NCBI RefSeq assembly: GCF_001613045.1
Contig: NZ_BDBP01000012.1
Coordinates: 62,001 to 126,000, forward strand
Length of the DNA: 64,000 bases
DNA from: Nocardia lijiangensis NBRC 108240
GTDB lineage: Bacteria; Actinomycetota; Actinomycetes; Mycobacteriales; Mycobacteriaceae
Direction: 5' to 3'
A program made the translations under genes and the position numbers. The stretch's first letter is position 1; each line of letters starts with the position of its first letter. Below are positions 50,781 through 60,208 of this stretch, piece after piece. The notes under the pieces were generated by a model. It was not told where the DNA came from, made no database searches, and was given only the letters and a program-made list of their open reading frames with translations.

Positions 50781-51581
50781 TCACTTGACCTTTCGATAGA
50801 CGATGCGCAGGATCGGACCGACCAACGCGCGCGGGGTGTATTGGCCGCCGACGGTCTGCACCTTCGCGAAGACTCCCGGGATTACACGGCGGCGACCAGC
50901 GGCCATTCCCGCGATCGCCTCCGCCGCAACCTTTTCGGCACTCACCCACAGCGGGCCCGGCACCAGGCGGTCCAGGTTCGGGACCTCGGCGGCCTCGGCG
51001 TATTCGGTCCGTACCGGCCCCGGCGCGAGCAGCGTGCACTCGACACCGGTCCCGGCCAATTCACCGTGCAGCGACTCCGCGAGCGCGTTGGCGAAGGCCT
51101 TCGACGCGGCGTAGGTGGCATTGTTCGGGCCGGGCTGGTTTCCCGCGGTGGATCCGGTGATCAGGATCGCGCCCGCGGCGCGCCGCATCATACCGGGCAG
51201 TGTTGCCAGCGTGAGGTCGTGCACAGCAACGGAATTCAGCTCGACCTGTTGACGCTCCCGGTCCGGGTTCGCGGCCGCCAGTTCGCCGTAGGTAGCGAAG
51301 CCGGCGTTGTTGCACAGCACGACGATCTCGCGCGCGGCGAGTTCGTCGCACAGCTTCGCGCGTGCATCACGGTCGGACAGGTCGACGGCGCGGATCTCGG
51401 CCTCGACTCCGTGGCGAGTGGTCAGACGGCCGGCCAGTTCGCGCAGCCGGTCCTCACGGCGAGCGACGAGAATCAGGGAGTATCCGCGCTGGGCGAGGCC
51501 TTCGGCAAGCGCCGCGCCGATGCCGGACGAGGCTCCGGTGACGACGGCGCGTGCGCCCGGCGTTGGGGTGGGCAGGCTCAT
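50781..51581 (-). CDS. short-chain dehydrogenase
   Basis: 266 aa. Motifs TGASSGIG (near 15-22), NNAGFATYG, LITGSTAG and YAASKAF (YxxxK), then APGPVRTEY, are intact. It matches SDRs of the DltE/YqjQ-like type common in mycolate actinomycetes. AGAGGAGCCCTC precedes the ATG. It probably oxidises or reduces a hydroxyl/keto intermediate in the same pathway as the neighbouring monooxygenase and OYE-type reductase. Confidence 0.9.
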   Translation of the reverse strand: MSLPTPTPGARAVVTGASSGIGAALAEGLAQRGYSLILVARREDRLRELAGRLTTRHGVEAEIRAVDLSDRDARAKLCDELAAREIVVLCNNAGFATYGELAAANPDRERQQVELNSVAVHDLTLATLPGMMRRAAGAILITGSTAGNQPGPNNATYAASKAFANALAESLHGELAGTGVECTLLAPGPVRTEYAEAAEVPNLDRLVPGPLWVSAEKVAAEAIAGMAAGRRRVIPGVFAKVQTVGGQYTPRALVGPILRIVYRKVK

Positions 51582-51597
51582 GAGGGCTCCTCTGCGA

Positions 51598-52842
51598 TCA
51601 GAACTGGGTGAGAGCGCGGGCGGTCACGGCGGTGCCGGCGGCGAGCAAGGTGCGGAAGGCTCCGGGCCCGGTCACTTGCGCCTCTCCTGCGGCGACCTTG
51701 CGGAAATGCGATGCATGCCAAGCAAGTTGAAGATAGGAGTTGATCGGTGTCGCAGCGGGCAGCGGGATGCGCGGCGCGGAGGGCAGCACCTGCGGCTCTT
51801 GGGCTCCGGTCAGCAGTGCCGAGGCGATATCGGGGCGCACGGCGAACGGGCGACCGAGCCCGATCACGTCGACCGCGCCGTCGGCGAGTACCTCGTTCAT
51901 GAAGTCGAGGGTGCGGATGCCGCCGGTGAGCATCAGCGGCATGGCCGAACGGGCGCGCAGGTCCTCGGCGTAGCGCAGGAAGTACGCCTCGCGGGCGCGC
52001 GTGCTGTCCTGCACCACACCCGTCATGGCCGGGGCCTCGTAGTTACCACCGGAGATCTCCAGTAGGTCGATACCGGCCTGCTCCAGCGCGAGTGCGACAT
52101 CGAGAGACTCGGCTTCGGTCAGCCCCCCACGCTGGAAGTCGGCCGAGTTGAGCTTCACCGAGAGAACGGCATCGGGGCCGATAGCTTTTCGTACCTCCGC
52201 GACCACCTCGAGCAGCAGTCGGCGACGATTCTCGGGACTACCGCCGTACCGGTCGGAGCGCTGGTTGGCGACCGGCGAGAGGAACTGTGACAGCAGATAT
52301 CCGTGCGCGGCGTGCACCTGCACACCGGAAAAGCCCGCGGCCACAGCGAGTTCCGCGGTGGTCGCGTAGCGGCGGCGCAGATCGGCGATGTCGTCGAGCG
52401 ATAGCTCGCGTGGCTTGCGCAGGTTGAATCCGACCGCCTGCGGTCGCAGCGCCGACGGCCCGACCGGTCGCCGGTACAACGGGCCGACCGCGACACGCCC
52501 AGGGTGATTGATCTGCATGACCATCACCGCTCCCTCACGCGATCCCGCCCGGGCCCAATTACCGACATCCTCGAGATACCGGTTGTCCTCGAGGGTCACG
52601 TTGCGCGGCTCGACGTAGGCGCGGCGGTCGATCATCACATTGCCGGTGATGAGCAGTCCCGCGCCGCCGCGGCCCCAGGCGCTGTAGAGCCGGGTCAGGG
52701 TTGGGCTCGGTGCACCGTCGATAGTGCCGAGCTGTTCGCTCATCGCGGCTTTTGCGATGCGGTTGGTCAGCGTCACGCCGCACGGCAGCGTCAAGGGACT
52801 CCCGACGGCGATGACGTGCGGTGGTCGATTCTTGGGTGTCAT
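51598..52842 (-). CDS. NADH:flavin oxidoreductase / old yellow enzyme family
   Basis: 414 aa TIM-barrel flavoprotein. LTNRIAKAAMSEQLGTIDGA, FSGVQVHAAHGYLLSQFLSPVANQR (substrate His-His region), RSDRYGGSPENRRR and LLEISGGNYE are diagnostic. There is no FeS/FAD C-terminal half, so it is the short, single-domain form. It reduces enones or other activated C=C bonds. GGAACGTCAGGAGCCTTGCC precedes the ATG. Central gene of the operon. Confidence 0.9.
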   Translation of the reverse strand: MTPKNRPPHVIAVGSPLTLPCGVTLTNRIAKAAMSEQLGTIDGAPSPTLTRLYSAWGRGGAGLLITGNVMIDRRAYVEPRNVTLEDNRYLEDVGNWARAGSREGAVMVMQINHPGRVAVGPLYRRPVGPSALRPQAVGFNLRKPRELSLDDIADLRRRYATTAELAVAAGFSGVQVHAAHGYLLSQFLSPVANQRSDRYGGSPENRRRLLLEVVAEVRKAIGPDAVLSVKLNSADFQRGGLTEAESLDVALALEQAGIDLLEISGGNYEAPAMTGVVQDSTRAREAYFLRYAEDLRARSAMPLMLTGGIRTLDFMNEVLADGAVDVIGLGRPFAVRPDIASALLTGAQEPQVLPSAPRIPLPAATPINSYLQLAWHASHFRKVAAGEAQVTGPGAFRTLLAAGTAVTARALTQF

Positions 52843-52878
52843 GGCAAGGCTCCTGACGTTCCTGCGTAGGGTTCGAGG

Positions 52879-54285
52879 TCAGGCGATGTGGCGCGCGGCG
52901 GTGAGGATGGGGCGCAGCAGGCGACTAGGTGGGGCCAGGCGCTGCGACGCGGTTCGGGTATCTGGCTGTGGTTCAACGGCTTCCGTCTCGGAGGGGCCGG
53001 ACCTAGAGGTGCCCGGCAGTAGTGCGCGCAGGGTGGACATCTGGGCGATAATGCGCACCAGCCACCGGCCGCGTAGCACTTCCCAGCGCAAGTCCGGCCC
53101 GCCGGCGAGGATTTCGCTCGACGGCTTCGAGATTTGGGCGTAGATGTCGCCGATCGGTGTGCGCATCCGCTGTTGCAGTAGTGCGGCCTCGGCGAGCAAG
53201 CGGGAACTGTTCATCAACAGCATGCCCGCGCCGGAACGCGGGGCGACCAGTCCGGCGAAGTACAGGTTGGCCAGTCCAGGGGGGAAGGTGTGCGACACCA
53301 GCCGCGGCTGCCCGTTCTCCCAGGCGAGCAGGCCGCCGCGCAGGAACGGGAAGGTGGTTTTGAAACCGGTCGCCCACACGATGCTGTCGTATTCACCGCT
53401 GGTGCCGTCGGTGAAATGTACTGTGCGACCGTCGAAGCGTGCGATCTCGCCGCGCACGGCGATGCGGCCGTGCTTGAGGAAGTACGGCAACTGCTGGTTG
53501 ACCACCAGATCCTGGTCGAAGATCCGGTGGGTGGGCTTCTTCAGGCCGAAACTGCCGTAGCTGCCCATCCCGAGCGCGACAATCGACCGGAAGACCGCCT
53601 CCTGCACCAGTTTCGGCACCGGCACCGAGCCGACATCGAACTTGCTGCTCGGGATTCCGAGGACGTACTTCGGGATGAACCAGTAGCTGCGGCGCAGCGA
53701 GATCTCCGAATTGCCGAATGTCACCGCGGCTTCTACCGCCAGATCGCAGCCGGAGTTCCCGGCGCCCACCACCAGCACCCGCGGGCCGTTCAGATCGGCG
53801 GGACGCTTGTAGTTCTTCGAATGGATCTGTTTACCGGTGAATTCCCCGGGGTACGAGGGGATGTTGACGTCCCAGTAGTGCCCGTTTGCGACGACCACAC
53901 CGGCGTACTCGCGCATTGCGCCATCGGCGAAGGTCACCCGCCACCCGGCCAGTCCGAGATCATCGAGTGGAGCGACGTCGGTCACCAGGGCGCCGAACTC
54001 GATGCGGTGATCCAGACCGAATTCTGCGGTGAAGGAACGCAAGTAGTCGCGCATCTGCGCAGCGCTCGGAAAATCCGGGTAGTCGAGCGGCATCGGATAG
54101 TCGGGGTACTCGGTGACATCCTTCGAACTGATCAGGTACGTGGAGTCGTAGACACCGTGCGACCAGTTGCCGCCGATGGCATCGGTCGCCTCCACATGGT
54201 CGTAGTCCAAGCCCAGATCGGTGTAGGCCTTGGCCACCGCCAGCCCGGTATATCCCGCCCCGATGATGCAGTAACGACGCCTCAT
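52879..54285 (-). CDS. flavin-containing monooxygenase
   Basis: 468 aa. N-terminal FAD motif GAGYTG (9-14), FMO fingerprint EFTGKQIHSKNY (FxGxxxHxxxY) and NADPH motif GAGNSG are visible, with the ATG motif in VWATGFKTT. The class inserts oxygen at N, S or carbonyl carbon. GAGGAG lies 7 bases before the ATG. First gene of the five-gene operon; its promoter region carries two abutting palindromes shared with the divergent TetR gene. Confidence 0.9.
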   Translation of the reverse strand: MRRRYCIIGAGYTGLAVAKAYTDLGLDYDHVEATDAIGGNWSHGVYDSTYLISSKDVTEYPDYPMPLDYPDFPSAAQMRDYLRSFTAEFGLDHRIEFGALVTDVAPLDDLGLAGWRVTFADGAMREYAGVVVANGHYWDVNIPSYPGEFTGKQIHSKNYKRPADLNGPRVLVVGAGNSGCDLAVEAAVTFGNSEISLRRSYWFIPKYVLGIPSSKFDVGSVPVPKLVQEAVFRSIVALGMGSYGSFGLKKPTHRIFDQDLVVNQQLPYFLKHGRIAVRGEIARFDGRTVHFTDGTSGEYDSIVWATGFKTTFPFLRGGLLAWENGQPRLVSHTFPPGLANLYFAGLVAPRSGAGMLLMNSSRLLAEAALLQQRMRTPIGDIYAQISKPSSEILAGGPDLRWEVLRGRWLVRIIAQMSTLRALLPGTSRSGPSETEAVEPQPDTRTASQRLAPPSRLLRPILTAARHIA

Positions 54286-54302
54286 TACGATCTCCTCGAA
54301 AG

Positions 54303-54332
54303 CTACAGTCAGTGTAGCTACAGTGAGTGTAG
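54303..54332. promoter_or_regulatory. two abutting 15-bp TetR operators
   Basis: CTACAGTCAGTGTAG (54303-54317) and CTACAGTGAGTGTAG (54318-54332) are tandem CTACA-N5-TGTAG palindromes with no gap. They lie 18 bases before the monooxygenase start and 62 before the TetR start. Cooperative binding of two repressor dimers is likely. Confidence 0.82.
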
Positions 54333-54393
54333 TATTTGCGGCGGCGCAGCCAGATGTCAAGCAATCGCGGAGCCGAGAGGTGAGCAAACGATC

Positions 54394-55065
54394 ATGGCCG
54401 AACGGCGAAAGGGTGCCTACGCACCGCGAATGGCCCCCGAACAGCGGCGCGAACAACTCCTCGATGCGGTCTTGCGCGTCATCGTCGAGCAGGGCATCCA
54501 CAAGGTGTCCATCGACACCGTCGCCAAGGAGGCCGGGGTCAGTCGCCCGGTCATCTACGGACTCTTCGAAGACTCCGACCACCTACTGCGCGCTTCCCTG
54601 GATCGCGAGGAGACCGCGGCGCTGGCTCAAATGGCCGAAGCCGTGCCACTGGCGTCGGCAGGTGACCCGATCCAGGCCATGGCGGACAGTCTCGAGAATT
54701 TCCTCGCCGCCGTGCAAGCCGCGCCCGATCGCTGGCGGGCCGTATTCCTCATCGCCGACGCCAGTACCCCCGCCTTCCGTAGGCGCATCGAACGCGGACG
54801 GCAGGCATTCATCGCCGCCCTCGCGTCCTTCGTGCGAGCAGCCCTGCCACCCGAGCGGCTGTCGACCGTCGATGTCGAACTCACCGCCCGCACCATGTAT
54901 GCGCTCTTCTGGGAAGCGGGACGACTCGTCCTCGCCGACCCCGAAACCTTCCCACCGCAACGGATTCGCGACTACGCCAACGGCCTCATCCCGGGGCTTC
55001 CCGCTTTCCGCGATCCGAACCCATCCACGGACCGTTCTGCGTCACCTGGCCCCGCTGGCGTTTGA
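54394..55065 (+). CDS. TetR-family repressor of the monooxygenase operon
   Basis: 223 aa. HTH region REQLLDAVLRVIVEQGIHKVSIDTVAKEAGVSRPVIYGLFEDSDHLL is typical TetR. The ligand domain covers 60-210. ATG 54394 was chosen, with AGAGG 14-18 bases before it. Divergent from the flavin monooxygenase; the tandem palindromes between them are its likely site. The inducer is probably a substrate or intermediate of the operon. Confidence 0.9.
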   Translation: MAERRKGAYAPRMAPEQRREQLLDAVLRVIVEQGIHKVSIDTVAKEAGVSRPVIYGLFEDSDHLLRASLDREETAALAQMAEAVPLASAGDPIQAMADSLENFLAAVQAAPDRWRAVFLIADASTPAFRRRIERGRQAFIAALASFVRAALPPERLSTVDVELTARTMYALFWEAGRLVLADPETFPPQRIRDYANGLIPGLPAFRDPNPSTDRSASPGPAGV

Positions 55066-55122
55066 ACGGACCGCTCGGCCGAATTCCAGTCGGGAGTCGA
55101 CCGCGAGATGACGACTCGGACA

Positions 55123-56556
55123 TCAATCGATCTTTGCCATCACATGCTTGACGCGGGTGTAGTCCTCCAGCCCGTACATCGACAGGTCTTTCCCGTGCCC
55201 GGACGACTTGAACCCGCCGTGTGGCATCTCGGCGATCAACGCGGTGTGGGTGTTGATCCACACGCAGCCGAAGTCGAGCGCGGCCGACACGCGGAGCGCT
55301 CTGGACACGTCCTTGGTCCACAACGACGACGCCAGCCCATACTCGACGCTGTTGGCGTATCGGATCACCTCGTCTTCGTCGGTGAACGATTGCACGGTGA
55401 TCACCGGGCCGAAGATCTCGTTCTGGCTCAGCCGGTCGTGTTGCAGCAGCCCGCCGATGACGGTCGGCTCGACGTAGTACCCATGGTCGCCTTGCCGGTG
55501 CCCACCGGTCACGACCGACGCGTGATCGGGAACGTCCTCGAGGAAGGCGAGCACACCCTGGAGTTGGGCGGCGTTGTTGACCGGTGGCACCCAGGCATCC
55601 TCGTCATCGGCGGCCCTACCGAACGTCGTTGTCGCGTTACCGGCCTGCTCGGCCAGTGCCGCGGTCAGATCATCGGCCACCGACGCGTGACCGAGCACCC
55701 GGGTGGCCGCCGTGCAATCCTGTCCGGCGTTGAAATAGCCCGAGGCCGCAATACCTTTGGCGGCAGCAGCGATATCGGCGTCGGGGAACACGATGACCGG
55801 TGCCTTGCCGCCCAATTCCAGATGCGTTCGCTTCAGGCGGCCCCCGGCCGACTCCGCGACCGCACGTCCCGCAGCCACCGAACCGGTGATCGACACCATC
55901 GCCGGGGTCGGATGCGCTACCACCGCCGCGCCGGTATTACGGTCACCGGTAACTACGTTGAGCACGCCTGGCGGCAGGTGCCTCGAGGCCAGTTCGGCCA
56001 GCATCACCGTCGTCACCGGCGTGGTGTCGCTCGGTTTGATCACCACGGTGTTGCCCGCCGCGATAGCGGGAACGAATTTCCAGATTGCCATCATCATCGG
56101 GTAATTCCACGGTGTCACCTGCCCGATGACACCGACCGGCTCGCGGCGGATCCATGATGTGTGGCCGGCCAGGTATTCGGAGGCCGACTTGCCCTCGAGT
56201 ACCCGTGCCGCCCCCGCGAAGAATCGAGTCTGGTCCAACATCTGCGGGATCTCCGCGGCCAGGGTGAGGTGGTTCGGCTTGCCGGTGTTGCGGCCCTCGG
56301 CCTCGACAAGCGCGTCGGCGGCATTCTCCAACTCGTCGGCGAAATCCAGCAGCGCCTTCTGGCGGTGCGACGGCGTCGTGCGCTTCCAGTCTCTGAATGC
56401 CTCAGCCGCCGCCGCATAGGCGTTGTCGACGTCCTGCTCGGACGATACCGGCGCGGTGCCGTACTGATCGCCGGTGGCAGGGTCGACGAGCGTCATCGTC
56501 GCACCGCCGACCGGATCGACAAGCGCGCCGTCGATGAAGTTCTGAACCACTGTCAT
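55123..56556 (-). CDS. aldehyde dehydrogenase (aminobutyraldehyde-dehydrogenase-like)
   Basis: 477 aa. Catalytic Cys in FNAGQDCTAATRV, general base Glu in THLELGGKAPVIVF, NAD loop ITGSVAAGRAV and substrate region PWNYPMMMAIWK are present. GQDCTA and the overall length match gamma-aminobutyraldehyde/betaine-aldehyde-type members. GAGGAGG stands 4-5 bases before the ATG. It converges with the TetR gene; whether it belongs to the monooxygenase pathway or to polyamine use cannot be decided from position. Confidence 0.9.
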   Translation of the reverse strand: MTVVQNFIDGALVDPVGGATMTLVDPATGDQYGTAPVSSEQDVDNAYAAAAEAFRDWKRTTPSHRQKALLDFADELENAADALVEAEGRNTGKPNHLTLAAEIPQMLDQTRFFAGAARVLEGKSASEYLAGHTSWIRREPVGVIGQVTPWNYPMMMAIWKFVPAIAAGNTVVIKPSDTTPVTTVMLAELASRHLPPGVLNVVTGDRNTGAAVVAHPTPAMVSITGSVAAGRAVAESAGGRLKRTHLELGGKAPVIVFPDADIAAAAKGIAASGYFNAGQDCTAATRVLGHASVADDLTAALAEQAGNATTTFGRAADDEDAWVPPVNNAAQLQGVLAFLEDVPDHASVVTGGHRQGDHGYYVEPTVIGGLLQHDRLSQNEIFGPVITVQSFTDEDEVIRYANSVEYGLASSLWTKDVSRALRVSAALDFGCVWINTHTALIAEMPHGGFKSSGHGKDLSMYGLEDYTRVKHVMAKID

Positions 56557-57247
56557 GATGCCTCCTCGGTCGCTCTGTTCGGTCGGCGATTCTCCGGCGT
56601 GGGAAAGTTCCGTATCCCCGATATTCGCTTGCCATTGCCGGTGACTACTTTTTCATCAACGTTTCGACGTTATCGACACCAAATGGACTGAGCGTACCCC
56701 TCTTGTTGCCGCTGAGGACGACACAGCCAAGCCTTTCTATTTGCGGCGAATACCCCGTTTCGATGTCACTACTTCGTCTCGATTCAAGTCTCGGAAGGCC
56801 GAGGTCGCCCAATTGGGCCTGTCCTGCGGCGCTCGGGGCTGTCCTGACGTTCTGTCCGCTGGGTTATGAGATTCCTGCCCGTTGGATGGAAGGATCTGCG
56901 CCCGTGCCGATGCTCGACCGCGACGAGGTCATCAGGAATACAGCGACCGGGTCTAGGCGGCCACCTTCCAGGCTTCTCACTCCTGTGCCATCGAATCCTG
57001 TTGGCATAGCCTGCTATTCGTCACCACCGAAGTAGGACAGAGCCGGAGACTGGACAGCCCCTTCGACCGACGTTGACACCCGGATTCGAGAGACCGACCA
57101 GGATGTGAAAGTGGTTGTGCCGCTGCCTGTTTGCGAACAAATGGTGACCTGTTGGCGGCATTATGGATGTCGGCTGGTTTTCGGGGTGTGGTGCTGTAAC
57201 GATGGGGCGGCTCGGGGTTCGAATTGCTCTCGAATGGAGTGGTTGTG
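56557..57247. other. long intergenic region
   Basis: 691 bases upstream of the aldehyde dehydrogenase (minus) and the membrane-protein operon (plus). No frame gives a recognisable product. It must hold promoters for both sides; GGAG at about 57235 is the ribosome site of the next gene. Confidence 0.5.
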
Positions 57248-57621
57248 ATGGCTTCAGGACAGTCGGTGTGGCGGGTGGTGGTGCCCACCGCGGTGACCGC
57301 AGGGGTGTCAACGGGGCTGGCGGTAGCGGTGAATTACGCGACCGGCGGTGATCGTTCGGTGTGGATGTGGGTGGCTGTGGTGGTGTTGACCGTGGGGTTT
57401 TCGCGGCGTCGCTTTGGACTCAGCGGGCCCAGTCCGCACCCGCGGCGGCCCCAGATCCGGTGACTGGTGTCTATCTGCGGGATGTGCGAGCTCGCAGGGA
57501 TATGCGGTTCAAGGGGATCCGCGTACCGGGGGCCGTCTTCAGAGCGCACAAGGTGCGTTCCGGTCGTGATATGTCCGTCGAGGACATCGACGCCGGTCGC
57601 GGTGATGCCTCACACCCATGA
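57248..57621 (+). CDS. small two-span membrane protein read through a -1 frameshift
   Basis: ATG 57248 (GGAG about 8 bases upstream) gives MASGQSVWRVVVPTAVTAGV and a second hydrophobic span VWMWVAVVVLTVG. In this frame the protein turns into Arg/Pro-rich sequence after GTG GGG TTT. A -1 shift at GGGGTTTT (57399-57406) instead continues VFAASLWTQRAQSAPAAAPD, VYLRDVRARRDMRFKGIRVP and SVEDIDAGRGDASHP. It ends at TGA 57619-57621, overlapping the next gene's ATG (ATGA). This overlap supports the shifted reading. It is a real frameshift mutation, a sequencing error, or programmed slippage. Confidence 0.55.
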
Positions 57622-58349
57622 GCCGAAACAGCGAAGCCGCTCCGCAGACTCCGGCCATCTCCTTACAGAAGATCGACAGCCGGGACGTCAATATCACCAC
57701 CAACCATTATCAGGAGATCACCACCAACCATGATCGGGAGCAGATCGCTTCCGGGAGATATTGGATGCTGCCCCTCCTCCCGCTGGCGGTGCTTGTCGCA
57801 GCGTTCGTCTACCACCTGCCGGGGAGCGGCTGGCAGATGGGTTGTTACCTGGTCCCCGGCATCCTGGCGCTCATCTCGAGTTCGGCCTTCCCTGCGATCA
57901 AGGGTAACTGGCGCTGGATTGCGCTATCGGCCACCGTGATCCTGGCCGTGACGAGTGGCGTTCAGTTGGTCTGGGCATTGGATCACGGCGATATCGACGT
58001 GACCGGGCGAGTCCACCAGTCGTCCGATCAGCCACTCGCTGAGGGTAGAACGCAGACTCTGACCGTGGACATTCCCACGCAACGCTCCAGCCTGGCGATC
58101 AGCTTCCGGCTTTCCGAGCATCACCGGGAACAGATGTGCGTGCCGCACACCAGGATTCAGGTCAACACGCGCCACGGCTATGCCGCTGCACCCCTGATGG
58201 ACGGCCAGGTGCGGGTGGCGGAATACGAGGCGGCGACGATAGTGCTCCACCGCGGCCGGACGGAAGTGGAGCTGAACGTCACCGTCGTCACCGACAAAGG
58301 CTGTGAAGTCGATCTCCAGGTCGACAAGGCGATCCTGACGGATAGGTGA
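57618..58349 (+). CDS. membrane protein with three spans and an extracellular beta domain
   Basis: 243 aa. The N-terminal 45 residues hold a repeated DVNITTNH...EITTNH element. Membrane spans are at about 48-66 (WMLPLLPLAVLVAAFVYHL), 76-92 and 98-120 (WRWIALSATVILAVTSGVQL). Residues 122-243 are a predicted beta-rich domain (QTLTVDIPTQRSSLAISFRL, VELNVTVVTDKGCEVDLQVD). No family recognised. The ATG overlaps the upstream stop. The operon continues with a solute-binding lipoprotein, suggesting a joint envelope function. Confidence 0.7.
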   Translation: MSRNSEAAPQTPAISLQKIDSRDVNITTNHYQEITTNHDREQIASGRYWMLPLLPLAVLVAAFVYHLPGSGWQMGCYLVPGILALISSSAFPAIKGNWRWIALSATVILAVTSGVQLVWALDHGDIDVTGRVHQSSDQPLAEGRTQTLTVDIPTQRSSLAISFRLSEHHREQMCVPHTRIQVNTRHGYAAAPLMDGQVRVAEYEAATIVLHRGRTEVELNVTVVTDKGCEVDLQVDKAILTDR

Positions 58350-58358
58350 AAGGGAGAC

Positions 58359-59210
58359 ATGTTCACGACTTCGTGCCGACGCTGGATCGCGTCGTTGCTC
58401 ATCACGCCGACCCTCCTCCCGGTCGGTTGCGGTACCGACAACCAACCCAGCTTGTTCACCCAGAAGCGGTTGGTCGTGGGTGTCAAGAACGACCAGCCAG
58501 GCACCAGCGTTTGGGAGACGTACAAGCGCACCGGGTTCGACATCCTGGTGGCGTACCACGTCGCCAACGCGGAAGGCGTTGCCCGCAACAAAGTCGTCTA
58601 CAACGACATCGCCTCGAGCGATCGCGTGCAGGCGCTCCTGGATGACCGCGTCGATCTGGTGATAGCGACCTTCTCGATCACTCGCGAGCGGATGGAGCAG
58701 ATCGATTTCGCCGGGCCGTACGCGGTCACCCACCAGGGCTTCCTGGTCCGCGGGGACGGCCCCGAGGTCAAAACGATCAACGATCTGAATGACAAGACCG
58801 TCTGCACCTGGAAGGGGACGACTTCCGAGATCGTGCTGGGGAACTACAAGAACATTCACACCCAGGTGATGGAAGACGCGCAGACCTGCATCAGCGCACT
58901 CGCGAACGGCACCGTCGACGCGGCCTCCACCGACCAGCTCATCCTCTACGGCTTCGCCCAACAGAACCCGACGCTCGAGGTAGCCGACGTGACCATCGGC
59001 GCACCCAACTACTACGGAATCGGCATCAGTAAGGAACATCGGGCCGACTGCCGGAAACTGAGAGATGCCCTCTTCAACTATGTGACCAGCAGTGACTGGC
59101 AACGTGACTTCACCGAAGTGTTCCAGGGACTGGCAGGCAGGTGGATAGATTTCCGTCCGCAGGTACACGACATCGATTCCTGGTCGTGCAAGGACAAGCC
59201 CCCGAGCTGA
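58359..59210 (+). CDS. family-3 solute-binding lipoprotein
   Basis: 283 aa. Signal MFTTSCRRWIASLLITPTLLPVGC with lipidated Cys24. The SBP_bac_3 fold shows KRLVVGVKNDQPGTSVWETY, DLVIATFSITRERMEQIDFAGPYAVTHQGFLV and the second lobe INDLNDKTVCTWKGTTSEI, ending in NYVTSSDWQRDFTEVFQG. Such domains bind polar amino acids (Glu/Gln type). No ABC permease or ATPase gene is adjacent; instead it follows two membrane proteins in an operon. AAAGGGAG precedes the ATG by 3 bases. A sensor role is possible. Confidence 0.85.
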   Translation: MFTTSCRRWIASLLITPTLLPVGCGTDNQPSLFTQKRLVVGVKNDQPGTSVWETYKRTGFDILVAYHVANAEGVARNKVVYNDIASSDRVQALLDDRVDLVIATFSITRERMEQIDFAGPYAVTHQGFLVRGDGPEVKTINDLNDKTVCTWKGTTSEIVLGNYKNIHTQVMEDAQTCISALANGTVDAASTDQLILYGFAQQNPTLEVADVTIGAPNYYGIGISKEHRADCRKLRDALFNYVTSSDWQRDFTEVFQGLAGRWIDFRPQVHDIDSWSCKDKPPS

Positions 59211-59254
59211 CCCGACCCGCCGACTCCGGCTCAGCTTCTGTTCGAGTCCTGACG

Positions 59255-60208
59255 CTACGTGAGCATTGCGCGTGCCGCGATGTCGGAAGCACTCGATTTC
59301 GGTGGTACGGAAAGGAAGTCGGGATCGGCGTAGGCGGGTTCCGGATAGCTGTAGTAGCCCTGCCCGGTCTGCAGCCCGAGCTTGCCCTGGTCGACGAATT
59401 TCTCCTTCAGATAGGCGGCGTTGGCGAGCATCTGCTGGTCGTCGTTGTGCGCTCCCCAGTAGGCGAGCACGTCGTAGACGGTCTTCATGCCGATCACGTC
59501 GAGCGTGCCCATGGGTCCGCGTGCGGCGCCCCGGTTGACGATCATGTAGGTCCGGTCGACGTCCTCCGGTGTGGAGACACCGTTGGTGACGAGTGCTTGC
59601 GCGGCGTTCAAGAGCGGGACCAACCAGGTGTTGAGTACGTATCCATGCTGCTCCCGGTGCACCGGAATGGGAACCATGCCGATCTCGATGGCGAATTCCG
59701 TGATCTGCGTGAGGGTGTCGGCGGCCGTACCGGGATGAGCCATGACCTCGGCGACGTTCAACGCCCAGATCAGGTTCGCGAAGTGCAGCGCGCAGTACTT
59801 GTCCGGACGGCCGGTGGCCTCGGCGAAGTCGCGAGGCAGCAGCGTCGAGGAGTTCGTCGCGATGAGTGTGTGGGCGTCCAGCAGGCCTGCCATCTCGGCG
59901 TACACCTTCGTCTTGACTTCCGGGATCTCGGGGACGGCTTCGATCACGAGGTCCTGGCCGGCCACTGCCTGCGCCAGATCGGTGGTGTAGGTGAGCCGGG
60001 CTTGGGCATCGGCCACATCCTGCACCGACGCACCGATCTCGGCGAGATAGATAGCCGCGTACTGGCCGTGAGCTCCGCGGCAGAGGTCCAGCGCTTCTTC
60101 CGAGATGTCGTAGACGACAACAGTTTTACCCATGAAGGCCGAATGCCAGGCGATCTGTCCGCCGAGAACTCCACCGCCGAGCACGGTGATCTTGTCGAGC
60201 GTTGACAT
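59255..60208 (-). CDS. 3-hydroxyacyl-CoA dehydrogenase
   Basis: 317 aa. NAD motif GGGVLGG (11-17), VIEAVPEIPEVKTKVYAEM, TNSSTLLPRDFAEATGRPDK and catalytic His in CALHFANLIWALNVAEVM define the family; the usual H-F-x-N-P is HFANL here. It is a single-domain enzyme without hydratase fusion. It oxidises L-3-hydroxyacyl-CoA or a related 3-hydroxy acid with NAD. AGAGGAGACATCC precedes the ATG. Monocistronic, or first in a minus-strand unit. Confidence 0.9.
   Translation of the reverse strand: MSTLDKITVLGGGVLGGQIAWHSAFMGKTVVVYDISEEALDLCRGAHGQYAAIYLAEIGASVQDVADAQARLTYTTDLAQAVAGQDLVIEAVPEIPEVKTKVYAEMAGLLDAHTLIATNSSTLLPRDFAEATGRPDKYCALHFANLIWALNVAEVMAHPGTAADTLTQITEFAIEIGMVPIPVHREQHGYVLNTWLVPLLNAAQALVTNGVSTPEDVDRTYMIVNRGAARGPMGTLDVIGMKTVYDVLAYWGAHNDDQQMLANAAYLKEKFVDQGKLGLQTGQGYYSYPEPAYADPDFLSVPPKSSASDIAARAMLT

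Noticed and set aside
53290..54393. Long plus-strand extension upstream of the TetR gene
   Set aside because: Antisense to the flavin monooxygenase; the TetR domain begins only at 54394.
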